DNA of 48,903 nucleotides from Lachnospiraceae bacterium (GCA_024699045.1 JAILQK010000081.1:1-48903), one strand, 5' to 3'. Positions 25,516 through 33,936 are shown, counted from the stretch's first letter. The notes: a model not told the origin generated them from the letters alone. Numbers and translations: made by a program.

Positions 25516-26588
25516 TGGCATTAAAATATAAAGATACCGATCCGGTGAGATTGTCAGATGACGGGAGGACGATAATCGTCCTGGATCAGACAAAGCTTCC
25601 CGAAGAGGTGGTTTATCTGAATATCGGGACGGCAGATCAGATGTATGATGCCATTAAGTCGCTGGCAGTAAGAGGCGCCCCGTGTATAGGAGTTTTTGCA
25701 GGGTATTGCATTGCGGTGCTGGCATCCGGGTACACAGATCTTGATAATGCGCAGTTTGACAAAAAGCTCAGAGAAGATGCTGCGTGGCTCGAGTCTTCAA
25801 GGCCTACGGCCGTAAATCTTTCCTGGGCAGTCCAAAGACAGCTGAAGCTTCTGGAGTGCGGTATATCGGCCGGCATTACGCCGGTAAAGATCGCCGGGAG
25901 ACTGCTTGAGGAGGCGCGTACGATACATGAGGAAGACATTTCCATGTGTATGCGTATCGCAGAGCACGGACTTTCGCTGCTTAATGATGGAGACGGGCTG
26001 CTTACGCATTGTAATGCGGGCGCTCTGGCCACGTCGAGATACGGTACGGGACTCGGACCGATCCTTTTGGGCAGAGAGCGCGGATATACATTCCATGTTT
26101 TTTCCGATGAGACCAGACCGCTGCTTCAGGGCGCGAGACTGACGGCTTTTGAGCTTGTGAATGCGGGAGTGGAGGAGACCGTGGTCTGTGACAACATGGC
26201 TTCACTGCTCATGAAGCAGGGAAAGATCCAGGCGGTGCTCGTAGGCTGTGACAGGATCGCCGCTAACGGAGATACCGCCAATAAGATAGGGACTTCCGGA
26301 GTTGCCATCCTTGCAAAATATTACGGTATACCTTTTTATGTTCTGGGTCCTTATTCCACGATAGATATGAATACCCCCAAAGGTGACGATATAGAGATAG
26401 AGCTCAGGGATCCTGAGGAGATAAGGAGCATGTGGTATAAGACTCCCATGGCTCCTGCGGGTGCCGGATTTTATAATCCGGCATTCGATGTGACGGATCA
26501 TTCGCTGATCACGGCGATAATCACCGATAAGGGGATACTCAGACCGCCCTACGATAAATCCATCGGTCAGATGATGAGAAGAAGATAG
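25515..26588 (+). CDS. mtnA: S-methyl-5-thioribose-1-phosphate isomerase
   Basis: 357 residues from ATG 25515, overlapping the phosphorylase stop by one base; a TTG one codon upstream is less likely. Motifs: AVRGAPCIGVFAGY, the catalytic cysteine in LTHCNAGALATSRYGTGLGPI, and the catalytic aspartate in VLVGCDRIAANGDTANKIGT. It converts methylthioribose 1-phosphate to methylthioribulose 1-phosphate in methionine salvage. Later salvage steps are not encoded in the window. Confidence 0.93.
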   Translation: MALKYKDTDPVRLSDDGRTIIVLDQTKLPEEVVYLNIGTADQMYDAIKSLAVRGAPCIGVFAGYCIAVLASGYTDLDNAQFDKKLREDAAWLESSRPTAVNLSWAVQRQLKLLECGISAGITPVKIAGRLLEEARTIHEEDISMCMRIAEHGLSLLNDGDGLLTHCNAGALATSRYGTGLGPILLGRERGYTFHVFSDETRPLLQGARLTAFELVNAGVEETVVCDNMASLLMKQGKIQAVLVGCDRIAANGDTANKIGTSGVAILAKYYGIPFYVLGPYSTIDMNTPKGDDIEIELRDPEEIRSMWYKTPMAPAGAGFYNPAFDVTDHSLITAIITDKGILRPPYDKSIGQMMRRR

Positions 26589-26621
26589 AAGCAATAAGAG
26601 AAAGGAACGGAGAAAAGGAAT

Positions 26622-27908
26622 ATGAGCAGTATAAGGATATACAACGCAAGGATCCTTACGATGGATGCAGGCACCGGCATTATCGATAACGGTGTACTCA
26701 CTACCAGGGATGACCGGATCGCATACCTTGGAAGTTCTGATAAGGAGCCCCGGGAGAGATCGTATGACCGGGAGATAGACGCAAAAGGCAATCTGCTCAT
26801 GCCCGGATTCAAGAATGCGCATACACACAGCGGCATGACCTTTTTAAGATCCTTTGCCGATGATCTGCCGCTTGACAGATGGCTGAATGAAGCCATTTTC
26901 CCGAGAGAAGCGAGGCTCAAGGACGGTGATATCTACTGGTGCACAAAGCTTGCGGTGATGGAGTATCTTACCAGCGGGATAACCGCCTGCTTTGATATGT
27001 ATCTGAAGCCGTATGAGATCGCTAAGGCTACGGAAGAGAGCGGATTCAGATGTGTTCAGGTGGGAGGGATGAATAATTTCTCCCAGTCTTTGGAGCTTCA
27101 GGAAGAATGGTTCAATGAGCTCAACGGGAAAAATCCTCTTACCTCATATATGTTTGGTTACCATGCAGAGTATACCTGCTCAAAGGAGCTTCTGGAAGGA
27201 CTTTCCAAGCTGGCTCATAAATACGGGGCTCCGGTCTGGGGACATAATTCGGAGACGGCATCGGAGGTTGAGGGCTGTAAGGAAAGATACGGGCTCACGC
27301 CTACCGAATTCGCTGATTCCTTAGGACTTTTTGATAACGGCGGCGGAGGATATCACTGCGTGTATCTTTCGGAGCATGACATGGATATCTTTGAAAAACG
27401 CGGGCTTTATGTCGCGACGAACCCGGGATCCAATACCAAGCTGGCTTCAGGGACGGCACCTATAGCCAGACTGCTTGAGCGCGGCATAGGGATCGGGATA
27501 GGAACCGATGGCCCTGCAAGCAATAACTGTCTGGATATGTTCAGAGAGATGTTCCTGACTACCGGGCTTGCAAAGCTGAGAGAAAAGGATGCCTCGGCGG
27601 TCGATGCGGATAAGGTGCTGGAGATGGCGACTGCAGGCAGTGCCAGGGCAATGGGCCTTACCGAAGCGGATGTACTCTCAGAGGGAAAGCTTGCGGATCT
27701 GATCATGATCGATCTCTCAAAACCCGAGATGCGGCCTCTTAACAATATCACCAAGAATCTGGTCTATTCAGGTTCAAAGGCCGATGTGAAGCTTACCATG
27801 GTCGGTGGAAAGATCCTGTATGAGGACGGACGGTTCAATATAGGAGAGGATCCGGAGGTGATATATAACGAGGTGGATAAGGTGATCGGAGCGATGAAGG
27901 ACATATGA
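26622..27908 (+). CDS. mtaD: Amidohydrolase, 5-methylthioadenosine/S-adenosylhomocysteine deaminase type
   Basis: 428 residues of the ATZ/TRZ-like amidohydrolase family. Metal ligands are seen in FKNAHTHSGM, then GYHAEYTCS, VWGHNSETASE and GIGTDGPASNN. The MTA/SAH deaminase signature region (FLRSFADDLPLDRWLNEAIFP) is present. It would convert methylthioadenosine to methylthioinosine. Together with the two preceding genes this gives a complete route from methylthioadenosine to methylthioribulose 1-phosphate. It overlaps the next gene by ATGA. Confidence 0.88.
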   Translation: MSSIRIYNARILTMDAGTGIIDNGVLTTRDDRIAYLGSSDKEPRERSYDREIDAKGNLLMPGFKNAHTHSGMTFLRSFADDLPLDRWLNEAIFPREARLKDGDIYWCTKLAVMEYLTSGITACFDMYLKPYEIAKATEESGFRCVQVGGMNNFSQSLELQEEWFNELNGKNPLTSYMFGYHAEYTCSKELLEGLSKLAHKYGAPVWGHNSETASEVEGCKERYGLTPTEFADSLGLFDNGGGGYHCVYLSEHDMDIFEKRGLYVATNPGSNTKLASGTAPIARLLERGIGIGIGTDGPASNNCLDMFREMFLTTGLAKLREKDASAVDADKVLEMATAGSARAMGLTEADVLSEGKLADLIMIDLSKPEMRPLNNITKNLVYSGSKADVKLTMVGGKILYEDGRFNIGEDPEVIYNEVDKVIGAMKDI

Positions 27909-29560
27909 GCAGCGTCAGATCCTATGATCCGGGTGAACTGGAGCTTATCAAGGATGCATGGCTTGCCGATCCGCAAAGTGATAAGCAGACATCACTTTTC
28001 GATCAGACCTGGAATGATATGAATATGGACCGGGTTTTTGCCCGGATCGACACCTGTGCTTCACTTGCAGGAGAGGAAAGGCTTTACGCAATGCTGCGTG
28101 AGCCTTTTTCTGATGCAGAGGAGCTTCGAAGAAGAGATGAGCTTATACGCTTATTTGATAATGAAAAGGATCTAAGCCGGGAATACCGGGGAAGGCTTGA
28201 GGGGATCGGAAGAGATATAAAGCAGCCGGCCTCCGTGACAGTTAAGAAACTCTCCGAGGCCGGGCAGCAGGGCAACATCGGCCATATACTATGCGCGCTT
28301 CTCGGGGTGTTCTCGATCTGCATGATCTTTGTGTCACCTACCGCGGGTCTGATCATTTTTCTTATTACACTGATCCTTAATATATCGACGTACTTTCGCA
28401 GAAAGGAACAGATAGGAGAGTATCTGTCCTGTTTTTCTTATCTGATAAGGGCATACAGGGCGGCGCGTTCCATGCTCAGTGTCCGTGATGATCCCGAAAG
28501 ATCCTACAGAAAAAAGCTTGAAAGAGCAGTATCCGTGCTAAGCGGAGTAGTAAGAGGCGGATTTTTGCTGACCGGAGGAAGAGGTCTGACCGGCGGGCTT
28601 ATTAATATGCTCCTTGATTATCTCCGGATTTTCTTTCATCTGGATCTTATGAAATTCAATTCGATGCAAAAGAAGGTCCTGGAGCACAAAGATGATATTG
28701 AGGAGCTGTTCATTGCGCTCGGTGAGATCGATGCGTTCATCGCGGTGGCGGAGTACAGGAGAAGCCTTCCGTTCTGGTGTGTGCCGGAGCTTATCATTTC
28801 CGGGGATGACAGTGAGAGAGGGATAATGGGCAATGCCGAAACGGAGAGCAAGGACAATGCCATAACGGAGAACGGGGGCATAAGGGACAGCAAGGCCGGG
28901 ATAGAGGTTAAACGACTCAGCCATCCTCTGCTCGATCACCCTGTCGCTTCCGATATCCGCGCATCCGGGAAGGGGGTTCTTGTCACGGGATCCAATGCGT
29001 CCGGCAAATCCACTTTTTTGCGTTCGGTCGGACTTGCGGCCATACTCGGTCAGAGCCTTGCAACGGTTTATGCCGAAAGCTATCGCGCTTCGAGATTTTA
29101 TATCGTCTCATCGATGACGGTCGCGGATGATATCGTTTCCGGCAGCTCTTATTACATGGCAGAGATCAAGGCCGTAAAACGGCTTATCGATGCCTGCGGC
29201 AGAGGGATCCCGGTGCTCTGCTTTGTGGATGAACTGCTTAAGGGGACCAATACGATAGAGCGTATCGCGTCTTCTTCGGAGATATTAAAAAGCCTTGTCA
29301 GGGACAATGTGATATGCTTTGCGGCGACCCATGATGCGGAGCTTACGGATATGCTGGCCGGACATTATGATAATTACCATTTTGAAGAGGATATAAGCGA
29401 CGGAGACGTGAAGTTCTCGTTCAAGCTCATGGAAGGCAGTGCCAAAAGCCGGAATGCGATCAGGCTGCTTGAGATAATGGGTTATGATGAGTCGATAACG
29501 GAAGCCGCCGTAAAAAGAGCGGAGGAGTTTGAAAAAACAGGAGAGTGGGGACGCCTGTGA
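27905..29560 (+). CDS. Membrane-anchored MutS-like ATPase lacking mismatch-recognition domains
   Basis: 551 residues. It has no MutS domain I. Residues about 120-160 hold two hydrophobic helices (LLGVFSICMIFV and LIIFLITLILNI). A helical core follows, then the MutS ATPase with Walker A GSNASGKST (362-370), the GSSYYMAEI loop, Walker B VLCFVDELLKGTN and the switch histidine ATHDAEL. Such short membrane MutS homologues are widespread and uncharacterised. The start overlaps the deaminase stop. The last stop codon begins a 32-base tandem repeat. Confidence 0.85.
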   Translation: MSSVRSYDPGELELIKDAWLADPQSDKQTSLFDQTWNDMNMDRVFARIDTCASLAGEERLYAMLREPFSDAEELRRRDELIRLFDNEKDLSREYRGRLEGIGRDIKQPASVTVKKLSEAGQQGNIGHILCALLGVFSICMIFVSPTAGLIIFLITLILNISTYFRRKEQIGEYLSCFSYLIRAYRAARSMLSVRDDPERSYRKKLERAVSVLSGVVRGGFLLTGGRGLTGGLINMLLDYLRIFFHLDLMKFNSMQKKVLEHKDDIEELFIALGEIDAFIAVAEYRRSLPFWCVPELIISGDDSERGIMGNAETESKDNAITENGGIRDSKAGIEVKRLSHPLLDHPVASDIRASGKGVLVTGSNASGKSTFLRSVGLAAILGQSLATVYAESYRASRFYIVSSMTVADDIVSGSSYYMAEIKAVKRLIDACGRGIPVLCFVDELLKGTNTIERIASSSEILKSLVRDNVICFAATHDAELTDMLAGHYDNYHFEEDISDGDVKFSFKLMEGSAKSRNAIRLLEIMGYDESITEAAVKRAEEFEKTGEWGRL

Positions 29561-29667
29561 CCGGTAAGGGAAGGGATTGGCAATGAATGCGGCCGGTAAG
29601 GGAAGAGACTGGTAATGAATGTGACCGGTAAGGGAAGGGATTGGTAATGAATGCGGCCGGTAAGGTA
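29561..29667 (+). repeat. Tandem repeat, 32-base period, about 3.3 copies
   Basis: CCGGTAAGGGAAG recurs at 29561, 29593 and 29625, with a partial copy at 29657, and copies differ at few positions. It begins at the stop of the MutS-like gene and ends 8 bases before the convergent fucosyltransferase gene. There are no unique spacers, so it is not CRISPR. Confidence 0.88.
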
Positions 29668-29675
29668 CGGGACGC

Positions 29676-30686
29676 TCAGTCGGCCCGGTTTTTCTTCTTT
29701 GAACCGGCCTGAACAGCCGTTTTCTTGATGAAGTGGACCGGACGCCTTACGATATCCATCAGATGGTGTGTATTCCCGGCTATCGCGGCTTTCTTTTGAT
29801 AATCGTTTCCGACATAGACCATGTTTCTTCGGATCGCCTCTCCTATATCCTGGTCGAAGATATTCCGCAAAAAAGCGTCGGCATAGTCGGGTTTCAGATA
29901 TCGGGCCGCAAGACTGTCATCCTTTAAGGCCGGGGTCTTTATCATATCCAGAAAGAGAGAGTCGTTTTCGTTTATTTCCTTTACCTTATCCACTGCGGCA
30001 TCAAAGCTTTTGAAATCATGGCAGTTGACAAATGAGGCCGGATCGAACTGTGAGGCGATCGTCGGATCTCCCCAGTAGATCGGGATAGTATCCCCCGCAA
30101 AGGCCTCAAGGATCTTTTCGGTAGTGTATCCGTGAGTGGAAGAGTTCTCGAAGGCCATCGTGAAACGGTATTTCTTTTCAAACTCTATCTTGTCAGGAAC
30201 GGGGCCTCCGACATTATTGTGATACCGTCCTCCGCAGTCGATGTCTTTGTAACGGCAGAGAGCTTCATACATTTCATCTCTCTCCCTGCAGGCAAAGGGA
30301 TTTGAGATGACGCAGTTACAGAAGCCTTTTTTGGAAAGGTAGTATTCGTCACTGTAGGTATGCTTTTTGTAAAAGAGATCAAGATGCATCGTATATAATG
30401 CGTAATGGGGGAGACAAAGATACCGGTCTTCAAAGTCGATATAATGAAATCCCATCGCATAATCATAGAGATTGAAATCGGGGACGAGGTTCTCGCCCAT
30501 ATAAAGGATCTTTATGCAGTCCCTGTACTTGAGGTGTTTATTGTCAAAAAAACTGCAGAAGACATAATCGGGATCGTCGGAGATCTCGACATCGTAATAT
30601 CGGTTCAGGATATCGATAAAAAAGTTGTCTTCCTTATCAAGATCCGGCCAGAAATCTATGAAATCAATTTTGATCTTTTTGCGCAT
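29676..30686 (-). CDS. GT10 family fucosyltransferase-like glycosyltransferase
   Basis: 336 residues from ATG 30686; the frame is open further upstream but that part covers the divergent promoters. The family 10 donor-binding motif is clear: MAFENSSTHGYTTEKILEA then PIYWGDP. NPFACRERDEMYEAL also matches GT10. Members add fucose from GDP-fucose to GlcNAc-containing acceptors, commonly for surface glycans. No other glycan genes adjoin it. The C terminus is Lys-rich (GSKKKNRAD), perhaps for membrane contact. The promoter lies only 6 bases before the ATG. Confidence 0.87.
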   Translation of the reverse strand: MRKKIKIDFIDFWPDLDKEDNFFIDILNRYYDVEISDDPDYVFCSFFDNKHLKYRDCIKILYMGENLVPDFNLYDYAMGFHYIDFEDRYLCLPHYALYTMHLDLFYKKHTYSDEYYLSKKGFCNCVISNPFACRERDEMYEALCRYKDIDCGGRYHNNVGGPVPDKIEFEKKYRFTMAFENSSTHGYTTEKILEAFAGDTIPIYWGDPTIASQFDPASFVNCHDFKSFDAAVDKVKEINENDSLFLDMIKTPALKDDSLAARYLKPDYADAFLRNIFDQDIGEAIRRNMVYVGNDYQKKAAIAGNTHHLMDIVRRPVHFIKKTAVQAGSKKKNRAD

Positions 30687-30692
30687 ATGTGT

Positions 30693-30721
30693 AGTATAGC
30701 GAAAATAAATGTTGCAAACAA
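30693..30721 (-). promoter_or_regulatory. Promoter for the fucosyltransferase, apparently leaderless
   Basis: Reverse strand TTGTTT (30721-30716), 17-base spacer, TATACT (30698-30693). Six bases then precede the ATG, so transcription would begin at or next to the start codon. Confidence 0.55.
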
Positions 30722-30740
30722 GCTGTATTTTTGATAGAAT
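30712..30740 (+). promoter_or_regulatory. Promoter for rpmB
   Basis: TTGCAA (30712-30717), 17-base spacer, TAGAAT (30735-30740). It overlaps the reverse promoter of the fucosyltransferase at their -35 boxes. Confidence 0.65.
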
Positions 30741-30796
30741 AAACAGCGCTGTGGGCTTTCGGCCCAAATAACGATCAGTCAGGGAGGTATAGTAAA

Positions 30797-30982
30797 ATGG
30801 CAAAGTGTGCAGTTTGCGGCAAGGGTGTTCATTTTGGTAACAACGTAAGCCATTCACATAGAAGATCAAACAGGATCTGGAACTCCAATATAAAGAGAGT
30901 AAAGTGCAAGGTCAACGGAGTACCGAAGAGACTTTATGTCTGCTCAAGATGTCTCAGATCAGGTGCCGTAGAGAGGGCATGA
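30797..30982 (+). CDS. rpmB: 50S ribosomal protein L28
   Basis: 61 residues, very basic. It begins MAKCAVCGKGVHFGNNVSHS and has a second CSRC pair near the end, so it is the zinc-binding form with four cysteines. A strong GGGAGG precedes the ATG. It is a single-gene unit with its own promoter and terminator, as is usual for L28 in this group. Confidence 0.97.
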   Translation: MAKCAVCGKGVHFGNNVSHSHRRSNRIWNSNIKRVKCKVNGVPKRLYVCSRCLRSGAVERA

Positions 30983-31009
30983 CAGATCTGGATCCGATAT
31001 GGGAACTAT

Positions 31010-31039
31010 AAAGACCGGCCTTTAACGGCCGGTCTTTTT
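31010..31039 (+). terminator. Rho-independent terminator after rpmB
   Basis: AAAGACCGGCC (31010-31020) pairs perfectly with GGCCGGTCTTT (31027-31037) around a 6-base loop, followed by TTTTT. Confidence 0.92.
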
Positions 31040-31075
31040 GTGCACCTGACAGTCCAGGTGATGATAGAGCTTTTT

Positions 31076-31169
31076 ACAGATCTTCAGACGACAGAGCGTG
31101 TATTACAGATCTTCGGAAGACAGAGCGTGTATTATAGATCTTCGGAAGACAGAGCGATTATTACAGATC
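31076..31169 (+). repeat. Tandem repeat, 29-base period, about 3.2 copies
   Basis: (C/T)AGATCTTC(G/A)GA units start at 31077, 31106 and 31135, with a partial copy at 31164 inside the last codons of the reverse-strand gerW gene. The repeat seems to have grown outward from the end of that gene. It contains AGATCT palindromes. Confidence 0.85.
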
Positions 31170-31592
31170 GTCCGTATCGATCAGATCGCTGCTTGAGGTG
31201 TCTCCGTCAAAAGCCAGGTTGATCGCGTCGTTATTCTCCACTCCGGGAGCAGAAGGATCACTCTTGTCGGTGAATTTATTGACCAGATCCGGAACCATAT
31301 CGAGCATTTTTGTAACTGCATCCTGGTTCCTGATATTTACGAGCTTTGTCACACCCTTGGAGATGACGAGAACGGAAGAGGGAGTCATCTTGCCTCCGAC
31401 ACCGCCGCCGCCGCCGTTTTTCTTGTCACCGGTAGTAGCACCGGTTCCCATACCGAAAGTCACATCAACCAAAGGGATGATGATCGTATCATCGATCTTT
31501 TTGGGCTCGCCTACGACCGTCTTCGTGGAGAAGAAACCGCTCAGCCCCTTTATAAGGGAATTTACCATTTCGTCAAAAGTCAAATTAGCCAA
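31161..31592 (-). CDS. GerW (YtfJ) family protein
   Basis: 143 residues from a TTG at 31592 with AGAGGA upstream. Family features: an N-terminal helix (FDEMVNSLIKGLSGFF), VVGEPKKIDDTIIIPLVDVTFGMG, a Gly-rich stretch (GGGGGVGG) and MTPSSVLVISKG. In Bacillus, YtfJ/GerW is needed for spore germination, but the family also occurs in non-sporulating relatives, so no spore role is inferred. It follows the DUF2953 gene, the same pairing as ytfI-ytfJ. Confidence 0.9.
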   Translation of the reverse strand: MANLTFDEMVNSLIKGLSGFFSTKTVVGEPKKIDDTIIIPLVDVTFGMGTGATTGDKKNGGGGGVGGKMTPSSVLVISKGVTKLVNIRNQDAVTKMLDMVPDLVNKFTDKSDPSAPGVENNDAINLAFDGDTSSSDLIDTDDL

Positions 31593-31613
31593 AACCTGAT
31601 CCTCTCTTTCCTT

Positions 31614-32330
31614 TTATTCCTCATTGATCTTTTGCAGCTGTCTGTATAGTCTGCGTATATCCTTATCAAAATACACCCGTGCAAGGGCGATCAGAACGAA
31701 TATCAGCTGGACGTGTCCTTTAAGGAACGCATCGCCTTTTATGACCTTCTGGTCAAAATCCGGGTTAAGGTGCAGATGATCGGTATACACGGGATAAAAC
31801 GAATAGATGATACCGACGATCTCTCCGGTCGACGCCGGATTGCCAAGTCCCAGATCCAGGTTTGCGTTCAGCTTGCGGGGCCTGATATGCCATAACAGCT
31901 TTTTAAGTCTTAGCAGAAGCTCCTGAACCGCCCGCTGGTCTCTTTCGTCATTGATCATATATATGATCCGCTTTATTTTAACATAAAGAGAAGTGATTTT
32001 GTATTTTATTTTCTCGAAGCGCTCGCTTACCGGCTCCTTGCGCTCGCCAAGCACTCCGGCTTCGTCCTTTGCGGAAGGGTAGACTTTGATCCACAGGACC
32101 TTTGCGGCCATGTCATCGGAATCGTTGTTCCGGTCATAGTTGAACCGGATGATGTGGAGTATCCAGTTGGCCTTCGCGTGAACATTGTATTTATTGTCCG
32201 TATCGGTATAGTCCGCGTCCGCATTGTAATGGATCGGGACGAAAAGGATCACGAGCAGCAGAAAAAGAACGATCCCCAGAATGATAAGGAGGATTATCCC
32301 TATTATCTTAAGTATCTGAAGCGCTATCAT
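31614..32330 (-). CDS. DUF2953 (YtfI-like) membrane-anchored protein
   Basis: 238 residues. A long N-terminal hydrophobic segment (about 5-32) anchors a domain with WILHIIRFNYDR, WHIRPRKLNANLDLGLGNPASTGEIVGI and a conserved-looking end DAFLKGHVQLIFVLIALARVYFD. The NLDLGLGNPASTG strand is typical of DUF2953. The function of the family is unknown. It sits between an unknown small gene, which it overlaps by ATGA, and gerW. Confidence 0.85.
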   Translation of the reverse strand: MIALQILKIIGIILLIILGIVLFLLLVILFVPIHYNADADYTDTDNKYNVHAKANWILHIIRFNYDRNNDSDDMAAKVLWIKVYPSAKDEAGVLGERKEPVSERFEKIKYKITSLYVKIKRIIYMINDERDQRAVQELLLRLKKLLWHIRPRKLNANLDLGLGNPASTGEIVGIIYSFYPVYTDHLHLNPDFDQKVIKGDAFLKGHVQLIFVLIALARVYFDKDIRRLYRQLQKINEE

Positions 32331-32641
32331 GAAAACAGCTCCTCTACATAAGAACGGATGCTTTCGTGTCCGTATTCCATCGAAGCCTCGTAGATCTCCT
32401 TTACCAGCTCGATCGCTTCATATTCGGATCTTGCGATCCCGACGATCTTCAGATCGATGTCTTTGTAATAAGACTGGGCAAGCTGTTTGGTATCATAGTA
32501 TTCCAAAGGATCCACCCCGTTTTCGGCGGGACAGATGACGTAGATGCCGGACATATATTTTTTCTTTTTCAGTTTTTTTATCACCCGGGACGGATCGTCC
32601 TTGATGCTGTCTCCGAGAAAGACCCTGTTTGCGAATTTCAT
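32327..32641 (-). CDS. Small protein of unknown function, first gene of the gerW operon
   Basis: 104 residues, with no membrane segment. It has a Lys run (VIKKLKKKKY) near residues 20-29, then IYVICPAENGVDPLEYYD and a helical C terminus. Its stop overlaps the DUF2953 start, so it is the leading gene of a three-gene operon under the promoter at 32746-32775. I do not recognise a family; the composition is that of a folded cytoplasmic protein. Confidence 0.75.
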   Translation of the reverse strand: MKFANRVFLGDSIKDDPSRVIKKLKKKKYMSGIYVICPAENGVDPLEYYDTKQLAQSYYKDIDLKIVGIARSEYEAIELVKEIYEASMEYGHESIRSYVEELFS

Positions 32642-32745
32642 ATTATAATGTCACCCAAAGTCCTGCATTCTGATCCAGGCGAGCAGGAAGATAAAGGCGG
32701 ATCGGATAGAGATGTCAGCCTTTATGCTTTTGTTCATATTATCAA

Positions 32746-32775
32746 AGTATAATAAAAAAGGGAGGGAGTTGTAAA
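32746..32775 (-). promoter_or_regulatory. Promoter for the gerW operon
   Basis: Reverse strand TTTACA (32775-32770), 18-base spacer, TATACT (32751-32746). The leader would be about 100 bases. No other structure was recognised between 32642 and 32745. Confidence 0.5.
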
Positions 32776-32793
32776 GAAAATGTGTGTTTATAA

Positions 32794-32822
32794 TTGACTT
32801 TGACACTACAGGCAATTATACT
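32794..32822 (+). promoter_or_regulatory. Promoter for the HD-GYP gene operon
   Basis: TTGACT (32794-32799), 17-base spacer, TATACT (32817-32822), followed by about 45 bases of leader before ATG 32872. It may also drive yloU, fakA and recG downstream. Confidence 0.75.
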
Positions 32823-32871
32823 AGATGATGTGTTTTTATGGAGTACTGGCAACTAGATACGGAGTGAGACG

Positions 32872-33927
32872 ATGAAGACTGTAGCTGTTATGGCGCTTCA
32901 GGATGGGATGCAGATCGCTGAAGACATAGTGATCGGCGATAAGGTCGCCATAAAAAGCGGAACCAAAGTAGATCATATAATAAAAGCAAAGCTTGAGGCA
33001 TTTAAGCTTCTGACTGTGAACATACTTGATGCGGAGGACCTGGCGGAGACTTATTATGAAAAGATAAGGGTTTCCGAAGCATTCAGCATCTTCAAGAAGA
33101 ATTATAACGCAAACCTTGCTGCCTACAAGGTGGCGGTCGATTCATTCATTTATAAAAAGGTCCCGTTCAGATTTGTGGATCTTAAGGCTATAGCGGATGC
33201 GCTTTGTCCTGATTCCATTTCCGGAAAGCGTCTTTTTTCGTATATCAATATCATGATCCATGATGAAGCGGACATGTCCTATGCGCACGGACTGAACGTG
33301 GCCCTCATCTGCAAAAAGATGGGAAAGTGGCTCAGGATGAGCCCGGAAGATTGCGAGACGCTTATTTATGCCGGATTTCTGTTTGATATTGGTAAGTTTA
33401 TGCTTCCCAATGATATAATATGGAAACACGAGAAGCTCAACAAGATGGAATATGATCTTGTTAAGACCCATGCTTTCTACGGCTATCATATGCTCAGCAA
33501 GTACGGGATCAACGAGCATATACTGAACGCAACGCTGATGCATCACGAAAGATGTGACGGATCCGGATATCCGCAGGGACTGTCCAGGGATGAGATCGAT
33601 CAGTTTGCGATGATCATTGCGATAGCCGATGTGTATGAGGCGATGACAAGCGCCAGATCTTACCGGCCTCCTATGAATCCATACCAGGTCGTTGAGATAA
33701 TAAAGGACGAGATGTTCCTTAAATATGATGTTGCGATAATCACGACCTTCCTGAATCATATAATGGATGAGATGATCGGAAACGATGTAAGACTGTCCAA
33801 CGGGATGATGGGTGAAGTGATAATGAACAACAGCGGGGCCATAGGAAGACCGGTCGTAAGGAGCAAGGACGGGACGGTAGTGGATCTGTCCCAGCAAAGA
33901 GATATAAAGATATTGGAATTGATCTAG
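32872..33927 (+). CDS. HD-GYP domain protein with altered HD motif
   Basis: 351 residues. The N-terminal 110 residues are a divergent partner domain, and the HD-GYP domain covers about 125-310. Retained residues include the early His139 (YAHGLNVAL), HHERCDGSGYP (about 223-233) and IADVYEAMTSARSYR. The HD pair itself reads FLFDIGKF, with Phe171 in place of the metal-binding histidine, so metal loading and c-di-GMP hydrolysis are doubtful. The C terminus (about 315-351) resembles the small strand-rich tail of related proteins. GGAG-type spacing is weak before the ATG. Confidence 0.87.
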   Translation: MKTVAVMALQDGMQIAEDIVIGDKVAIKSGTKVDHIIKAKLEAFKLLTVNILDAEDLAETYYEKIRVSEAFSIFKKNYNANLAAYKVAVDSFIYKKVPFRFVDLKAIADALCPDSISGKRLFSYINIMIHDEADMSYAHGLNVALICKKMGKWLRMSPEDCETLIYAGFLFDIGKFMLPNDIIWKHEKLNKMEYDLVKTHAFYGYHMLSKYGINEHILNATLMHHERCDGSGYPQGLSRDEIDQFAMIIAIADVYEAMTSARSYRPPMNPYQVVEIIKDEMFLKYDVAIITTFLNHIMDEMIGNDVRLSNGMMGEVIMNNSGAIGRPVVRSKDGTVVDLSQQRDIKILELI

Positions 33928-33936
33928 GAGGTAAAT

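Noticed and set aside
29561-29667. Possible CRISPR array because of the 32-base period
   Set aside because: The copies are contiguous with no unique spacers, and there are no cas genes nearby.
29680-29715. GGCCCGGTT/AACCGGCC inverted repeat as terminator between the MutS-like and fucosyltransferase genes
   Set aside because: It lies within the coding end of the fucosyltransferase and has no T run on the far side on either strand.
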